A stretch of DNA of 64,000 nt from OLB7 sp966250335 (lineage in GTDB: Bacteria; Bacteroidota; Ignavibacteria; OLB7), in the NCBI GenBank assembly GCA_966250335.1, contig CBINGZ010000031.1, positions 1 through 64,000 of the forward strand. Reading direction: 5' to 3'. Position 1 is the stretch's first letter; each line of letters opens with the position of its first letter. The notes beneath the pieces are model-generated. The model was not told the origin of the DNA. It saw only the letters and a program-made list of their open reading frames with translations, and did no database searches. A program made the position numbers and the translations under genes. Below, one piece after another: positions 52,704 through 60,209 of this stretch.

Positions 52704-53597
52704 TTAGTTCTCCACGTTTCCCAGCCTCTTCAGCCGCTCCAGACGGCTCGGCTCGTTGGCGACGAACCAGGAGTCCTTCGAAAGAAGCTCGTAGGCCCTT
52801 GCGAAGTATGGGGTCGCTTCCTCCTCCCGGCCCAGGGTGAGCAGGCACTCCCCGATCTCTTCGGGAGAGTAGCCGCTCGGCGCTATCCCCATCGTCTCGT
52901 AGTCCCGTTCCACCGCTCTCTGAAGCTCCAGCGCCTCCTCGGTCCGTCCCAGTCCGCGGATCACACGGGCCACGCACCATCTGGCGATCAGAAGCTCCAC
53001 CTTCGACTTCCGCTCGGTATGCCACTCCACGTTCTTCTCGAAGTAGCGGAGCGCGGTCTCGAGGTTCCCCATATCGAAGTAGGTCCAGCCGATGTTGTTG
53101 GTCAACGGGCCGATCCAGCCGCGTGCCCTGGGGTCGGTTGCCCGCTCGGCCATCTCGAACGCCCGCTCGTTCCACCTCAATGCCTCCTCGTGCGGCTCCA
53201 CGATGCCGAGCATGTGCGCCGCGTCCACCGCCAGGCTCTCAAGGCCGGCCTCCGTTGCCAGGTCGACGGCGCGCTGGAAGAGAGGGGAGGATTCCTCCTT
53301 CCGTCCGGAGGAGTTGAGGGTGCGGCCCCGCTCCAGCAGATAACGGACCGTCACCTTCGGGAGATCCTCCGTGAGCACCGGCTCGACCTTGTCGAGGATC
53401 TCGTGAGCGTCGTCGAACTTCCGTTGCAGCGCCAGCGTCCGGGCGATCTGGGTCAGGAGCTGCAGATGGTAGGAGCTGTCTCCCGATGCCTCGGCGGTGG
53501 GGAGCAGGTCGCGGAACTTCTGTTCGGTTTCGTCCGGCTTCGCGTAGTTCCAGAGCTGGTCGAAGTCGGTGAGAGGAGCTTCGGGTTGGGAGTTCAT
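52704..53597 (-). CDS. TPR-repeat protein
   Basis: A 297-residue cytoplasmic helical protein of tetratricopeptide repeats. TPR-like helix pairs run from about residue 20 to 285: YHLQLLTQIARTLALQRKFDDAHEILDKV, TVRYLLERGRTLNSSGRKEESSPLFQRAVDLA, NNIGWTYFDMGNLETALRYFEKNVEW, ARWCVARVIRGLGRTEEALELQRAV and IGECLLTLGREEEATPYFARAYELL. This is a protein-binding scaffold and no partner can be read from it. There is no signal peptide. A copy of the dispersed repeat lies just upstream of its start. Confidence 0.88.
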   Translation of the reverse strand: MNSQPEAPLTDFDQLWNYAKPDETEQKFRDLLPTAEASGDSSYHLQLLTQIARTLALQRKFDDAHEILDKVEPVLTEDLPKVTVRYLLERGRTLNSSGRKEESSPLFQRAVDLATEAGLESLAVDAAHMLGIVEPHEEALRWNERAFEMAERATDPRARGWIGPLTNNIGWTYFDMGNLETALRYFEKNVEWHTERKSKVELLIARWCVARVIRGLGRTEEALELQRAVERDYETMGIAPSGYSPEEIGECLLTLGREEEATPYFARAYELLSKDSWFVANEPSRLERLKRLGNVEN

Positions 53598-53657
53598 GGT
53601 TGTTTGAGAGTTGTTGGCGGTAACTTAGTGATGATTGGGGGAGAAAGAAGAAAAATA

Positions 53658-53699
53658 AACAGGGAGACACAGAGGGCACAGAGTTAAGAAAGAAGAGAG
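53658..53699 (-). repeat. dispersed repeat copy B
   Basis: 53658-53688 matches 46534-46564 with one change in 31. It is followed by purine-rich text (AAAGAAGAGAGTTAAGAGAG) that continues over the stop codon of the minus-strand glycosyltransferase gene (53700). Orientation and placement relative to the upstream minus-strand stop are the same as in copy A. Confidence 0.85.
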
Positions 53700-54851
53700 T
53701 TAAGAGAGAAGAGAAGAATAGAGGGTGAGGAGTTTGTCGGTGACGGCGGGGAGGGAATATGTCCGGCGGATCAGGTCGACTCCCTCCGTTGCGGTGCGGT
53801 GGGCATGAACGGGAGTTGAGAGGGAACGGATGATCGCGGCGGCCATCTCCCCGGCGTTTCCGGGGGAGGTTGTGTAGACGAGATGGTCGGGGAGATCGGC
53901 GGCTACCCCGACACGTGTGGAGACGACCGGGAGTCCGGTGGCGAGCGCTTCAAGAGTCACCATTCCCTGTGCCTCGTAACGCGAGGCGTGGATGAAGAGG
54001 GAGGCACGGCGGCAGGCGTCCGGCATCTCCTCGTAGGGGAGCAGGCCGGCGAAACGGATGATCTCCTCCAGACCGAGTTCATAGACGCTCCGGCGCAGCC
54101 GCTCCATCTCGGGACCGGCTCCGGCTACCTCCAGCTCCACTCCCGGGATCGTGCGGCGGACCGTCGTGATCGCCTGGAAGAGGGTGGGATAGTCCTTCAG
54201 CGGGATCATCGAGGCGGCGGCAAGCAGTTGCGTTCCCGATCGCGGAGGGGCGGGGGCGAACATCTCCGTGTCGACGCCGAACGGAAGCACCGTCAGCTTC
54301 TCTCCGATCCGCTCCGGCGCCAGTCCGGCCAGCCAGCCCGAACCGGCGGTCACGGCGGTGGCGCGGGTGAGCGAGAGATCGACCAGCCGCCTGTGGATCG
54401 GTGATTTCTGCGCGCCGTAGGTCATCCCCTCGATCCTTGCCATCTCTCCACCTGCCAGCGACACCACCGACGGTATACCGAGACGCCGGGCGATTCCGGA
54501 GGCGAGATATCCCGTCTCGGTCGCCCAGAAGCCGTGGATGAGATCGAACGGGGCTTTCCGATGGAGGCGTTTCAGGTGGAGCTCCAGTTCCCTCCATTGC
54601 ATCAGTCGTCCGAAGCCGCGGCGCTTCCGTTCGCTCAGTCCGTGGATGTCGGCGCCGAACGCCCTGTACGATCCCCGGCGGAACGGATAGTGAAGGGGGT
54701 AGACGACGACCTCCGCCCGGAGCGCGACCGACCGGACCAGATTGGTGAAGACCGGAATGCACCAGTCCTCCTCGTCGGCTCCGAACCCCGGAAGGATATA
54801 GGCCACGCGGAGCGGTGAACCGGCTCTCCGGGGAGGGACGGCTATCGGCAT
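53700..54851 (-). CDS. family 4 glycosyltransferase (GT-B fold)
   Basis: A 383-residue sugar transferase using a nucleotide-sugar donor. The N-terminal Rossmann half has RVAYILPGFGADEEDWCIPVFTNLVRSVA and FDLIHGFWATETGYLASGIARRLGIPSVVSLAGGE. The C-terminal half has the donor site: LPFGVDTEMFAP, LLAAASMIPLKDYPTLFQAI and RRASLFIHASRYEAQGMVTLEALATGLPVVSTRVG, with the E-x7-E-type motif. It lies at the 3' end of a minus-strand cluster with two radical SAM enzymes, so it may decorate the same product or an envelope glycan. The donor is unknown. Confidence 0.93.
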   Translation of the reverse strand: MPIAVPPRRAGSPLRVAYILPGFGADEEDWCIPVFTNLVRSVALRAEVVVYPLHYPFRRGSYRAFGADIHGLSERKRRGFGRLMQWRELELHLKRLHRKAPFDLIHGFWATETGYLASGIARRLGIPSVVSLAGGEMARIEGMTYGAQKSPIHRRLVDLSLTRATAVTAGSGWLAGLAPERIGEKLTVLPFGVDTEMFAPAPPRSGTQLLAAASMIPLKDYPTLFQAITTVRRTIPGVELEVAGAGPEMERLRRSVYELGLEEIIRFAGLLPYEEMPDACRRASLFIHASRYEAQGMVTLEALATGLPVVSTRVGVAADLPDHLVYTTSPGNAGEMAAAIIRSLSTPVHAHRTATEGVDLIRRTYSLPAVTDKLLTLYSSLLS

Positions 54852-54882
54852 GTCGTACAGGGATATGTCGGCGGAGCCGTGA

Positions 54883-56400
54883 TCATCCCTCGATGACCGG
54901 CAGGCGAAGCGTCGAGACGGGGGGACCGGAACGTCCCTGCGGCGGAGCCGTCTGCAGCCGTCGCATCTTCCGGCGCAGGGCGAACGCGGAGAGAGCGTAG
55001 TAGGGGAGGAGGGCGATCCTGCGCAGCTCGCTTCGCGAGGGAGTGCGCCGCACGAGCCCGCGCAACGCCCGGACCCCGAGGCGGAGCCGGTGATCCTTGT
55101 GCATGAACCTGGAAAGAACGCGATAGAATTCCGTCCCGTACGTCCCCTGGAACATCATATCGAGATCGGCGCTCTCCACCCAGTTCCGTTTCTCCCCCAT
55201 TTCCGTCTTCACGCGCTCATGGAAGCGGGTGCCCGGCAGGGGGTAGGAGACGGAGATGCCGATCTCGTCGGGGAGGGCGGTCCGGACCATGCGGATCGTC
55301 GCCTCCACCTCATCCGATCCTTCTCCCGGATAGCCGAACTGCAGGAAGAACCCCGCCTTGATCCCGGCGCCGCGGAGCATGGCGGCCGCCTTGTGGATCT
55401 GTTCCACGGTGGTCCCCTTCTCCATTGCGTCCAGCACGCTCTGCGCGCCCGACTCGGCGCCGATCCAGACGTTCTCGCAGCCGGCGCGGCGGAGCGCCTC
55501 CACGGTGCCGTCGTGAAGGATCAGGTCGGCGCGGCTGAGGCACTTGAACGGGAGCGCCGCGTCCAGACGTTCCACCTCCCGTCCCAGTTCGGAGACCCAT
55601 CCCGGTTTCAGTCCGAAGATGTCGTCGCAGAACCAGAGATGGTCCGGTTTATATGTCTCCTTCAGATGTTTCATCTCCCGCGCGATCCGTTCCGGCGAGT
55701 GGGAGTTGTAGACCTGGCCGTAGAGCGGCTTGGCGCACCAGTTGCAGTGGTAGGGGCAGCCTCGGGTCGTCACGATGTTCATCGAGAAGTAGCCGTGCCG
55801 TTCGATCCAGGCGCGTCTGTAGCGTTCGACGTCGACAAGGTCGCGCGCGGGGAGCGGCAGGGTGTCGAGGTCGCGCACGACCTCACGCTTCGGACCGCGG
55901 AGGAGGGTTCCGTTCGGTCTGAACGCGAGGCCCGGAATATCGTGGAGCGCCGTGTCGCTCTCTCCCTTCAGAGCATCGAGCAGTTCGCAGAGCGTCCGTT
56001 CTCCCTCACCTACCAGGATATAATCGGTTCCATGGTCGAAGTAGTGATCCAGATGGTCGGTGGCGTCCGAGCCGTGGACGATCACGGTGCAGCCGTATCG
56101 TCTGCCGATATCCGCCATTGCCGTGGCCGCCTGGCGCATGCGGCTGAGGCACATCTTGGTGAGATAGTTGAAGTCGTCGTCGTAGATCACCAGGAACCGC
56201 GGCCTGTGACGGGCGAGATGCTCCTCGATCTCCGATTCCGACTCCGCCAGCATCGCATCGAACAGGGCGACCGTGTACCCCCGCTCCCTGGCGGCCGCGG
56301 CCGCGTAGAGGGTCCCCAGCGGGGGGTAGGGCATCATGGTCCGGAACTCCTTCGGGTCGAAGCGGAGGAAATAGCTGTGTGTGAAAAGAATATCGCTCAT
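54883..56400 (-). CDS. B12-binding-type radical SAM enzyme 1
   Basis: A 505-residue enzyme with an N-terminal cobalamin-binding-like domain (residues 1-150: PYPPLGTLYAAAAARERGYTVALFDAML, VIVHGSDATDHLDHYFDHGTDYILVGEGE). A radical SAM domain follows, with the cluster motif CPYHCNWC after NIVTTRG. GAGIKAGFFLQFGYPGEG and a C-terminal helical tail come next. The usual DxHxxG cobalamin motif is absent, as in many family members. Such enzymes methylate or rearrange unactivated carbons. The substrate is not known. Its ATG overlaps the TGA of the upstream nucleotidyltransferase-like gene (ATGA). Confidence 0.92.
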   Translation of the reverse strand: MSDILFTHSYFLRFDPKEFRTMMPYPPLGTLYAAAAARERGYTVALFDAMLAESESEIEEHLARHRPRFLVIYDDDFNYLTKMCLSRMRQAATAMADIGRRYGCTVIVHGSDATDHLDHYFDHGTDYILVGEGERTLCELLDALKGESDTALHDIPGLAFRPNGTLLRGPKREVVRDLDTLPLPARDLVDVERYRRAWIERHGYFSMNIVTTRGCPYHCNWCAKPLYGQVYNSHSPERIAREMKHLKETYKPDHLWFCDDIFGLKPGWVSELGREVERLDAALPFKCLSRADLILHDGTVEALRRAGCENVWIGAESGAQSVLDAMEKGTTVEQIHKAAAMLRGAGIKAGFFLQFGYPGEGSDEVEATIRMVRTALPDEIGISVSYPLPGTRFHERVKTEMGEKRNWVESADLDMMFQGTYGTEFYRVLSRFMHKDHRLRLGVRALRGLVRRTPSRSELRRIALLPYYALSAFALRRKMRRLQTAPPQGRSGPPVSTLRLPVIEG

Positions 56401-57332
56401 ACGTCGCCGTGCTCGTACTTCAGGCCGTACCTGCGGAGCGACTCCGAATATCGTGAAAGGATAATCCCCGAGACGTCGTTCGGGTGGGCGCGCGATTCGT
56501 TCCGTCTGGTCCTGAGCGATATTTCCCGCGCGGCGGCCGGATGGTTCGGGAACTTCCATTTCCAGAACGCCCGTGTGATCTCCATGCATTGTTCGTCCAG
56601 CCATGCCGACATGCGTCGCGGTATGATCCTCTCGGCGATGCTCCGTACCCGGCGTTCCCCCGTCACTCCCGCGCGGTATTCGATCCGTTCCATCGAGAAG
56701 TTCGGGTAGTAGTCGGAGACCCATGTGTTCTCCTGCATGAATCTGACGAAGAGATCGCGGTTGTAGATCGGCTTCAGCGACGCCACCTCGCACGCCACGT
56801 ACGGGTTCCGTTCCCTGATCTTCAGGTTGTCGGTCGTCACGAAGTAGTTCGCGCAGAAGTATTTGCGTCTGTTCAGCAGGGCGGTGCGTCGGAAGAGGAC
56901 GAAGAGGAGCCGGACGATCCAGAGCCGCCCCGGTTCGGTCACGATGAAGTAGTCGATGTCGCTCTTCTCGTCGGCGATATAGCGGCAGAGCTGGCCGGAG
57001 ATGAAGATCCCGCGCACAAACGGAACACGGCTCATCAGCCCCGCCATGAATCCGGCCGTCTCCCAGAGGCGCGCGCCGCGCTCCTCCATCGCGATACGAC
57101 GTTCGGCGACGGCCGCATCGCGATGCGACAGATAGTAGAAGCCGTGGGATTCGCGCAGCAGTCCCTCGGCCGTCAGCTCCCGGAGCGCAATCTCCACCTC
57201 CGATTCCTCCAGCCCGCTCAGCGGAAGGAACGTATAGATCTCTCCGCTCCTGAGCGGATATTCGAACAGATCGTAGTAGGCAAGAACCCTGACGACCGGC
57301 TCATACAGTTGTTCGGTTGCTTCACACAGCAT
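56397..57332 (-). CDS. nucleotidyltransferase-fold protein
   Basis: A 311-residue protein. A winged-helix-like start (VLAYYDLFEYPLRSGEIYTFLPLSGLEESEVEIALRELTAEGLLRESHGFYYL) precedes a nucleotidyltransferase-like core, FVRGIFISGQLCRYIADEKSDIDYFIVTEPGRLW. That core has the GxxISGS-like loop (SGQ) and the metal-binding DID pair. The family is known in Bacteroidota-type genomes next to radical SAM genes, but its reaction is not. The loop has Gln in place of the usual Ser, so activity may be altered. The start is uncertain (ATG 57332 or GTG 57440). It is translationally coupled to radical SAM enzyme 1. Confidence 0.75.
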   Translation of the reverse strand: MLCEATEQLYEPVVRVLAYYDLFEYPLRSGEIYTFLPLSGLEESEVEIALRELTAEGLLRESHGFYYLSHRDAAVAERRIAMEERGARLWETAGFMAGLMSRVPFVRGIFISGQLCRYIADEKSDIDYFIVTEPGRLWIVRLLFVLFRRTALLNRRKYFCANYFVTTDNLKIRERNPYVACEVASLKPIYNRDLFVRFMQENTWVSDYYPNFSMERIEYRAGVTGERRVRSIAERIIPRRMSAWLDEQCMEITRAFWKWKFPNHPAAAREISLRTRRNESRAHPNDVSGIILSRYSESLRRYGLKYEHGDV

Positions 57333-57517
57333 AACGTCACGGTAAAAAGTATCGAATCGGGATCGTGTACTCCTTCTCTCCGACTTTCTCGGATCTGCGG
57401 CTCCACCGCCTCCGCCGCTCTTTCTTTCGTGTTGAACCACGCAACCGGGGTCGTGCGGCGGCGATCGGCGGCGTGCCGGCTGCTACGCTTCGGGCCTCCT
57501 CCTGCGGGAGTCCCTGC

Positions 57518-58933
57518 TCACGAAAGCTTCGGCAGCGGCTTCAGCCGTTCCACCACCGCCTTCTCGATCGGGAAGCGATAGAAGTCGTGTCTGCACCGCC
57601 AGCGCGCCATCTTCTGCAGCGGCCACTTCGCCATCGACCGGCGTCCCCCCGCCATCCGGTTGTAGAACTTGAACCGCTCGATCCGGGAGAACTGGTCGGG
57701 GCGGACCCACGGTCCGGAGGAGCCCCCCACGAAATCGAAATCTGCCCACTCCTGCAGCGTTTCCGGGAGCCTGTAGCCGTTGCGGACCACCTCTTCGGCG
57801 ATACGGGAACCGGGATACGGCTTGTAGTAGAAGATGGGGGTTTCGAACTGCGAGTTCATCGTGCGGAGATGTTTCGCCATGTCGAGCGTAGCCTGGATGC
57901 TGGCGTCGCTCTCACCCGGAAATCCGACGATATGGGGGAAGATCACCCGTATGCCGAAGCGGGCGCAGCGGCGGGCGCTGTCGAGAATCTCCTGGACCGA
58001 TACGTCCTTGCTCATCCAGTCGAGCATCTCCTGCGATCCCGATTCCACACCGATCATCAGCCATCGCAGGCCGGAACGGACGCATGTCCGGAGCATCTCG
58101 TCGGTCAGCCTCGTCCCCTGGTCGGCGCGCATCGTGGCGGTCCAGGTGAACTTCAGGCCGCGGCGGAGAAACTCCTCGGCCATGGCGACCACGCGGTCGT
58201 TGTAGGTGAAGAACGTTTCGTCCTGGAAGGCCAGGTCGTGGAATTTGTATCGCTTCCAGAGAGCCTCGATCTCGTCGGCAAGGCGGAGGGGATTGATCGC
58301 GACCCACTTCCTGCCGTAGACGAACGGGTCGGCGCAGAAGGCGCAACGGAAGAAGCAGCCGGTGGAGGAGATATAATCGAGCTGCCGTTCCCCCTTCAGG
58401 CCGAAATATCGTTCTACGGGAATCAGATCGTAGTTGTACGGCGGCAGTTTGTTCATATCCACCAGCTCGCGCCGCGGGTTGACGACGACTCGTCCATCCA
58501 CGCGGGAGGCGGTGCCGGCCGTCCCTTCCAGTGAGGCTCCGGTCGACAGCCTCTCCAGAATCTCGTTGAACGTCACTTCCCCCTGTCCCTGCACGGTGAT
58601 GTCGATGGCCGGCTCGGCCAGGGTCTGATCGGGGAAGAGGGATGTATGCCAGCCCCCCCAGACGACGGGAAGGTCGGGACGGCGGGCTTTCGCCGCGCGG
58701 GTCGCCTTCAGAGCGTCACGTATGGGGTCGCCTGTCAGGACGGTGACTCCCAGACAGAGGGCGTCGTCGACCTCTTCCAGGAGCGTCCGGATCGGATCGG
58801 ACTCCAGTCTTCCGTCGATGATCCGCACCTCGTAACGGTTCGGATCCAGATACGATCCTATCGCCAGCAGCGACAGGGGCATCGTGAAAAAGACGGTGTC
58901 CGGGTTGTAGAGAAGAACCTTCTGCCTGCTCAT
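57518..58933 (-). CDS. B12-binding-type radical SAM enzyme 2
   Basis: A 471-residue enzyme of the same broad class as its neighbour. The cobalamin-binding-like N-terminal domain (MSRQKVLLYNPDTVFFTMPLSLLAIGSYL, LPVVWGGWHTSLFPDQTL) is followed by a radical SAM domain with CFFRCAFC after YISSTG. VESGSQEMLDWMSKDV and IFPHIVGFPGESD follow, and a basic C-terminus ends it. No DxHxxG motif is present. The substrate is unknown. Sharing a strand with radical SAM 1, the nucleotidyltransferase-like gene and a glycosyltransferase suggests a common pathway. ATG 58933 fits the N-terminus of the family. Confidence 0.92.
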   Translation of the reverse strand: MSRQKVLLYNPDTVFFTMPLSLLAIGSYLDPNRYEVRIIDGRLESDPIRTLLEEVDDALCLGVTVLTGDPIRDALKATRAAKARRPDLPVVWGGWHTSLFPDQTLAEPAIDITVQGQGEVTFNEILERLSTGASLEGTAGTASRVDGRVVVNPRRELVDMNKLPPYNYDLIPVERYFGLKGERQLDYISSTGCFFRCAFCADPFVYGRKWVAINPLRLADEIEALWKRYKFHDLAFQDETFFTYNDRVVAMAEEFLRRGLKFTWTATMRADQGTRLTDEMLRTCVRSGLRWLMIGVESGSQEMLDWMSKDVSVQEILDSARRCARFGIRVIFPHIVGFPGESDASIQATLDMAKHLRTMNSQFETPIFYYKPYPGSRIAEEVVRNGYRLPETLQEWADFDFVGGSSGPWVRPDQFSRIERFKFYNRMAGGRRSMAKWPLQKMARWRCRHDFYRFPIEKAVVERLKPLPKLS

Positions 58934-59119
58934 AATATCGGATAACGCAAGGAGCGAGTGGTTTCCGTGGGGCATCGGCCGGCTGACTCGCTGAGGAAGA
59001 ACACACGAATCCCGGAAAAGTTATTCAGGAAATCGCAGCTCTTCAGATCAGCTTCAGATGATGGAGAGGGGAACCGGGGGTTCCTTCCCCACTCATTATC
59101 TCACTATCTTGTCCGAACC

Positions 59120-60154
59120 ATGCGAACGGAAACGCGGCAGATCGACTCGATTGCAATCCGAACGCGGGGGCTCCGTAAGGAGTTCCGCCGCAGAAAACGT
59201 GACCCCGGTCTTGCCGGTTTTTTACGCGCGCTCGCCGGAAAAGGTGATGTCGAGACGGTCGTCGCGGTCGAGGGACTCGACCTGGAGGTCGGCCGCGGGG
59301 AGAGGGTCGCGTTCATCGGTCCGAACGGTTCCGGGAAGTCGACCACCATCAAGATGCTCACCGGCATCCTCCATCCCAGCAGCGGAGAGGCCGACGTCCT
59401 CGGCTTCAACCCGTGGAAACAGAGGAAGCATCTCGCCTTCCGTCTCGGCTCCGTCTTCGGCCAGAAATCACAGCTCTGGTTCCATCTTCCCCCCGTCGAG
59501 ACCTTCTATCTCCTTTCGAAGATCTTCGAACTGGAGGAGAGTTTCTACAGGAAGCGGCTGGCGGAGCTCGTCGACTCCTTCGGGATCGCTCCCTACCTGA
59601 ACACCCCGGTCAGAAAGCTTTCGCTGGGGGAACGGATGCGGTGCGAGGTGGTGGCGAGTCTGCTCCACGCCCCCTCCCTTCTGCTCCTCGACGAGCCCTC
59701 GATCGGACTGGACGTGATCGCCAAGGGGATGCTGCGGGAACATGTCCGGCAGGTGAACAGGGAGGAGGGGACGACGATCTTCATTACATCGCACGACGCG
59801 GGGGATGTGGAATCGCTCGCCGAACGGGTGATCGTGATATCGGAGGGGAAGGTGATCTTCGACGGTCCGGTCGACGAGCTTCGCGGGCGGTTCCTGCGGA
59901 CCAAGCGGCTGGAGGCGATACTTGCCGAGCCTCACACGGATACCATCGAGGAAGTGAACGGCGATCGTCCCTGGAGGGTTCTGGAATCCGATCCCTTCAA
60001 GATCGTCCTGGAACTGGAGGGAGCGCGTCCCGGCGCCACGCGCGACGCCATCGCGTTCCTGACCGACCGCTATGCGGTGGAGGATATCACGATAGCCGAG
60101 CCGCCGCTGGAGGAGGTCATCCGGGCGATCTACGGTGGGAAAGTGGATACCTAG
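59120..60154 (+). CDS. ABC transporter ATP-binding protein (ABC-2/DrrA type)
   Basis: A 344-residue ATPase subunit of an exporter. Walker A GPNGSGKST, Q-loop VFGQKSQLWFHLP, signature LSLGERMRCEV (in place of LSGGQ), Walker B LLLLDEPS and the H-loop TSHDAGD are all present. The C-terminal extension of about 90 residues (RGRFLRTKRLEAIL...EDITIAEPPLEEVIRAIYGG) is typical of the ABC-2 group that pairs with two membrane subunits (the YbhF/viologen or DrrA classes). No permease gene is next to it, so it is an orphan in this window. ATG 59120 fits the family start. The upstream open frame is antisense to the radical SAM leader. Confidence 0.93.
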   Translation: MRTETRQIDSIAIRTRGLRKEFRRRKRDPGLAGFLRALAGKGDVETVVAVEGLDLEVGRGERVAFIGPNGSGKSTTIKMLTGILHPSSGEADVLGFNPWKQRKHLAFRLGSVFGQKSQLWFHLPPVETFYLLSKIFELEESFYRKRLAELVDSFGIAPYLNTPVRKLSLGERMRCEVVASLLHAPSLLLLDEPSIGLDVIAKGMLREHVRQVNREEGTTIFITSHDAGDVESLAERVIVISEGKVIFDGPVDELRGRFLRTKRLEAILAEPHTDTIEEVNGDRPWRVLESDPFKIVLELEGARPGATRDAIAFLTDRYAVEDITIAEPPLEEVIRAIYGGKVDT

Positions 60155-60209
60155 CAGGGAGGGCCTTTTCCCTTTCGGCGCGCAACTTCCGCGTTGATCT
60201 TCTTCGTTC

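Noticed and set aside
55090..56709. A 539-codon plus-strand frame opposite radical SAM enzyme 1
   Set aside because: It is antisense to an enzyme with an intact CxxxCxxC motif. No domain is visible in the plus-strand text.
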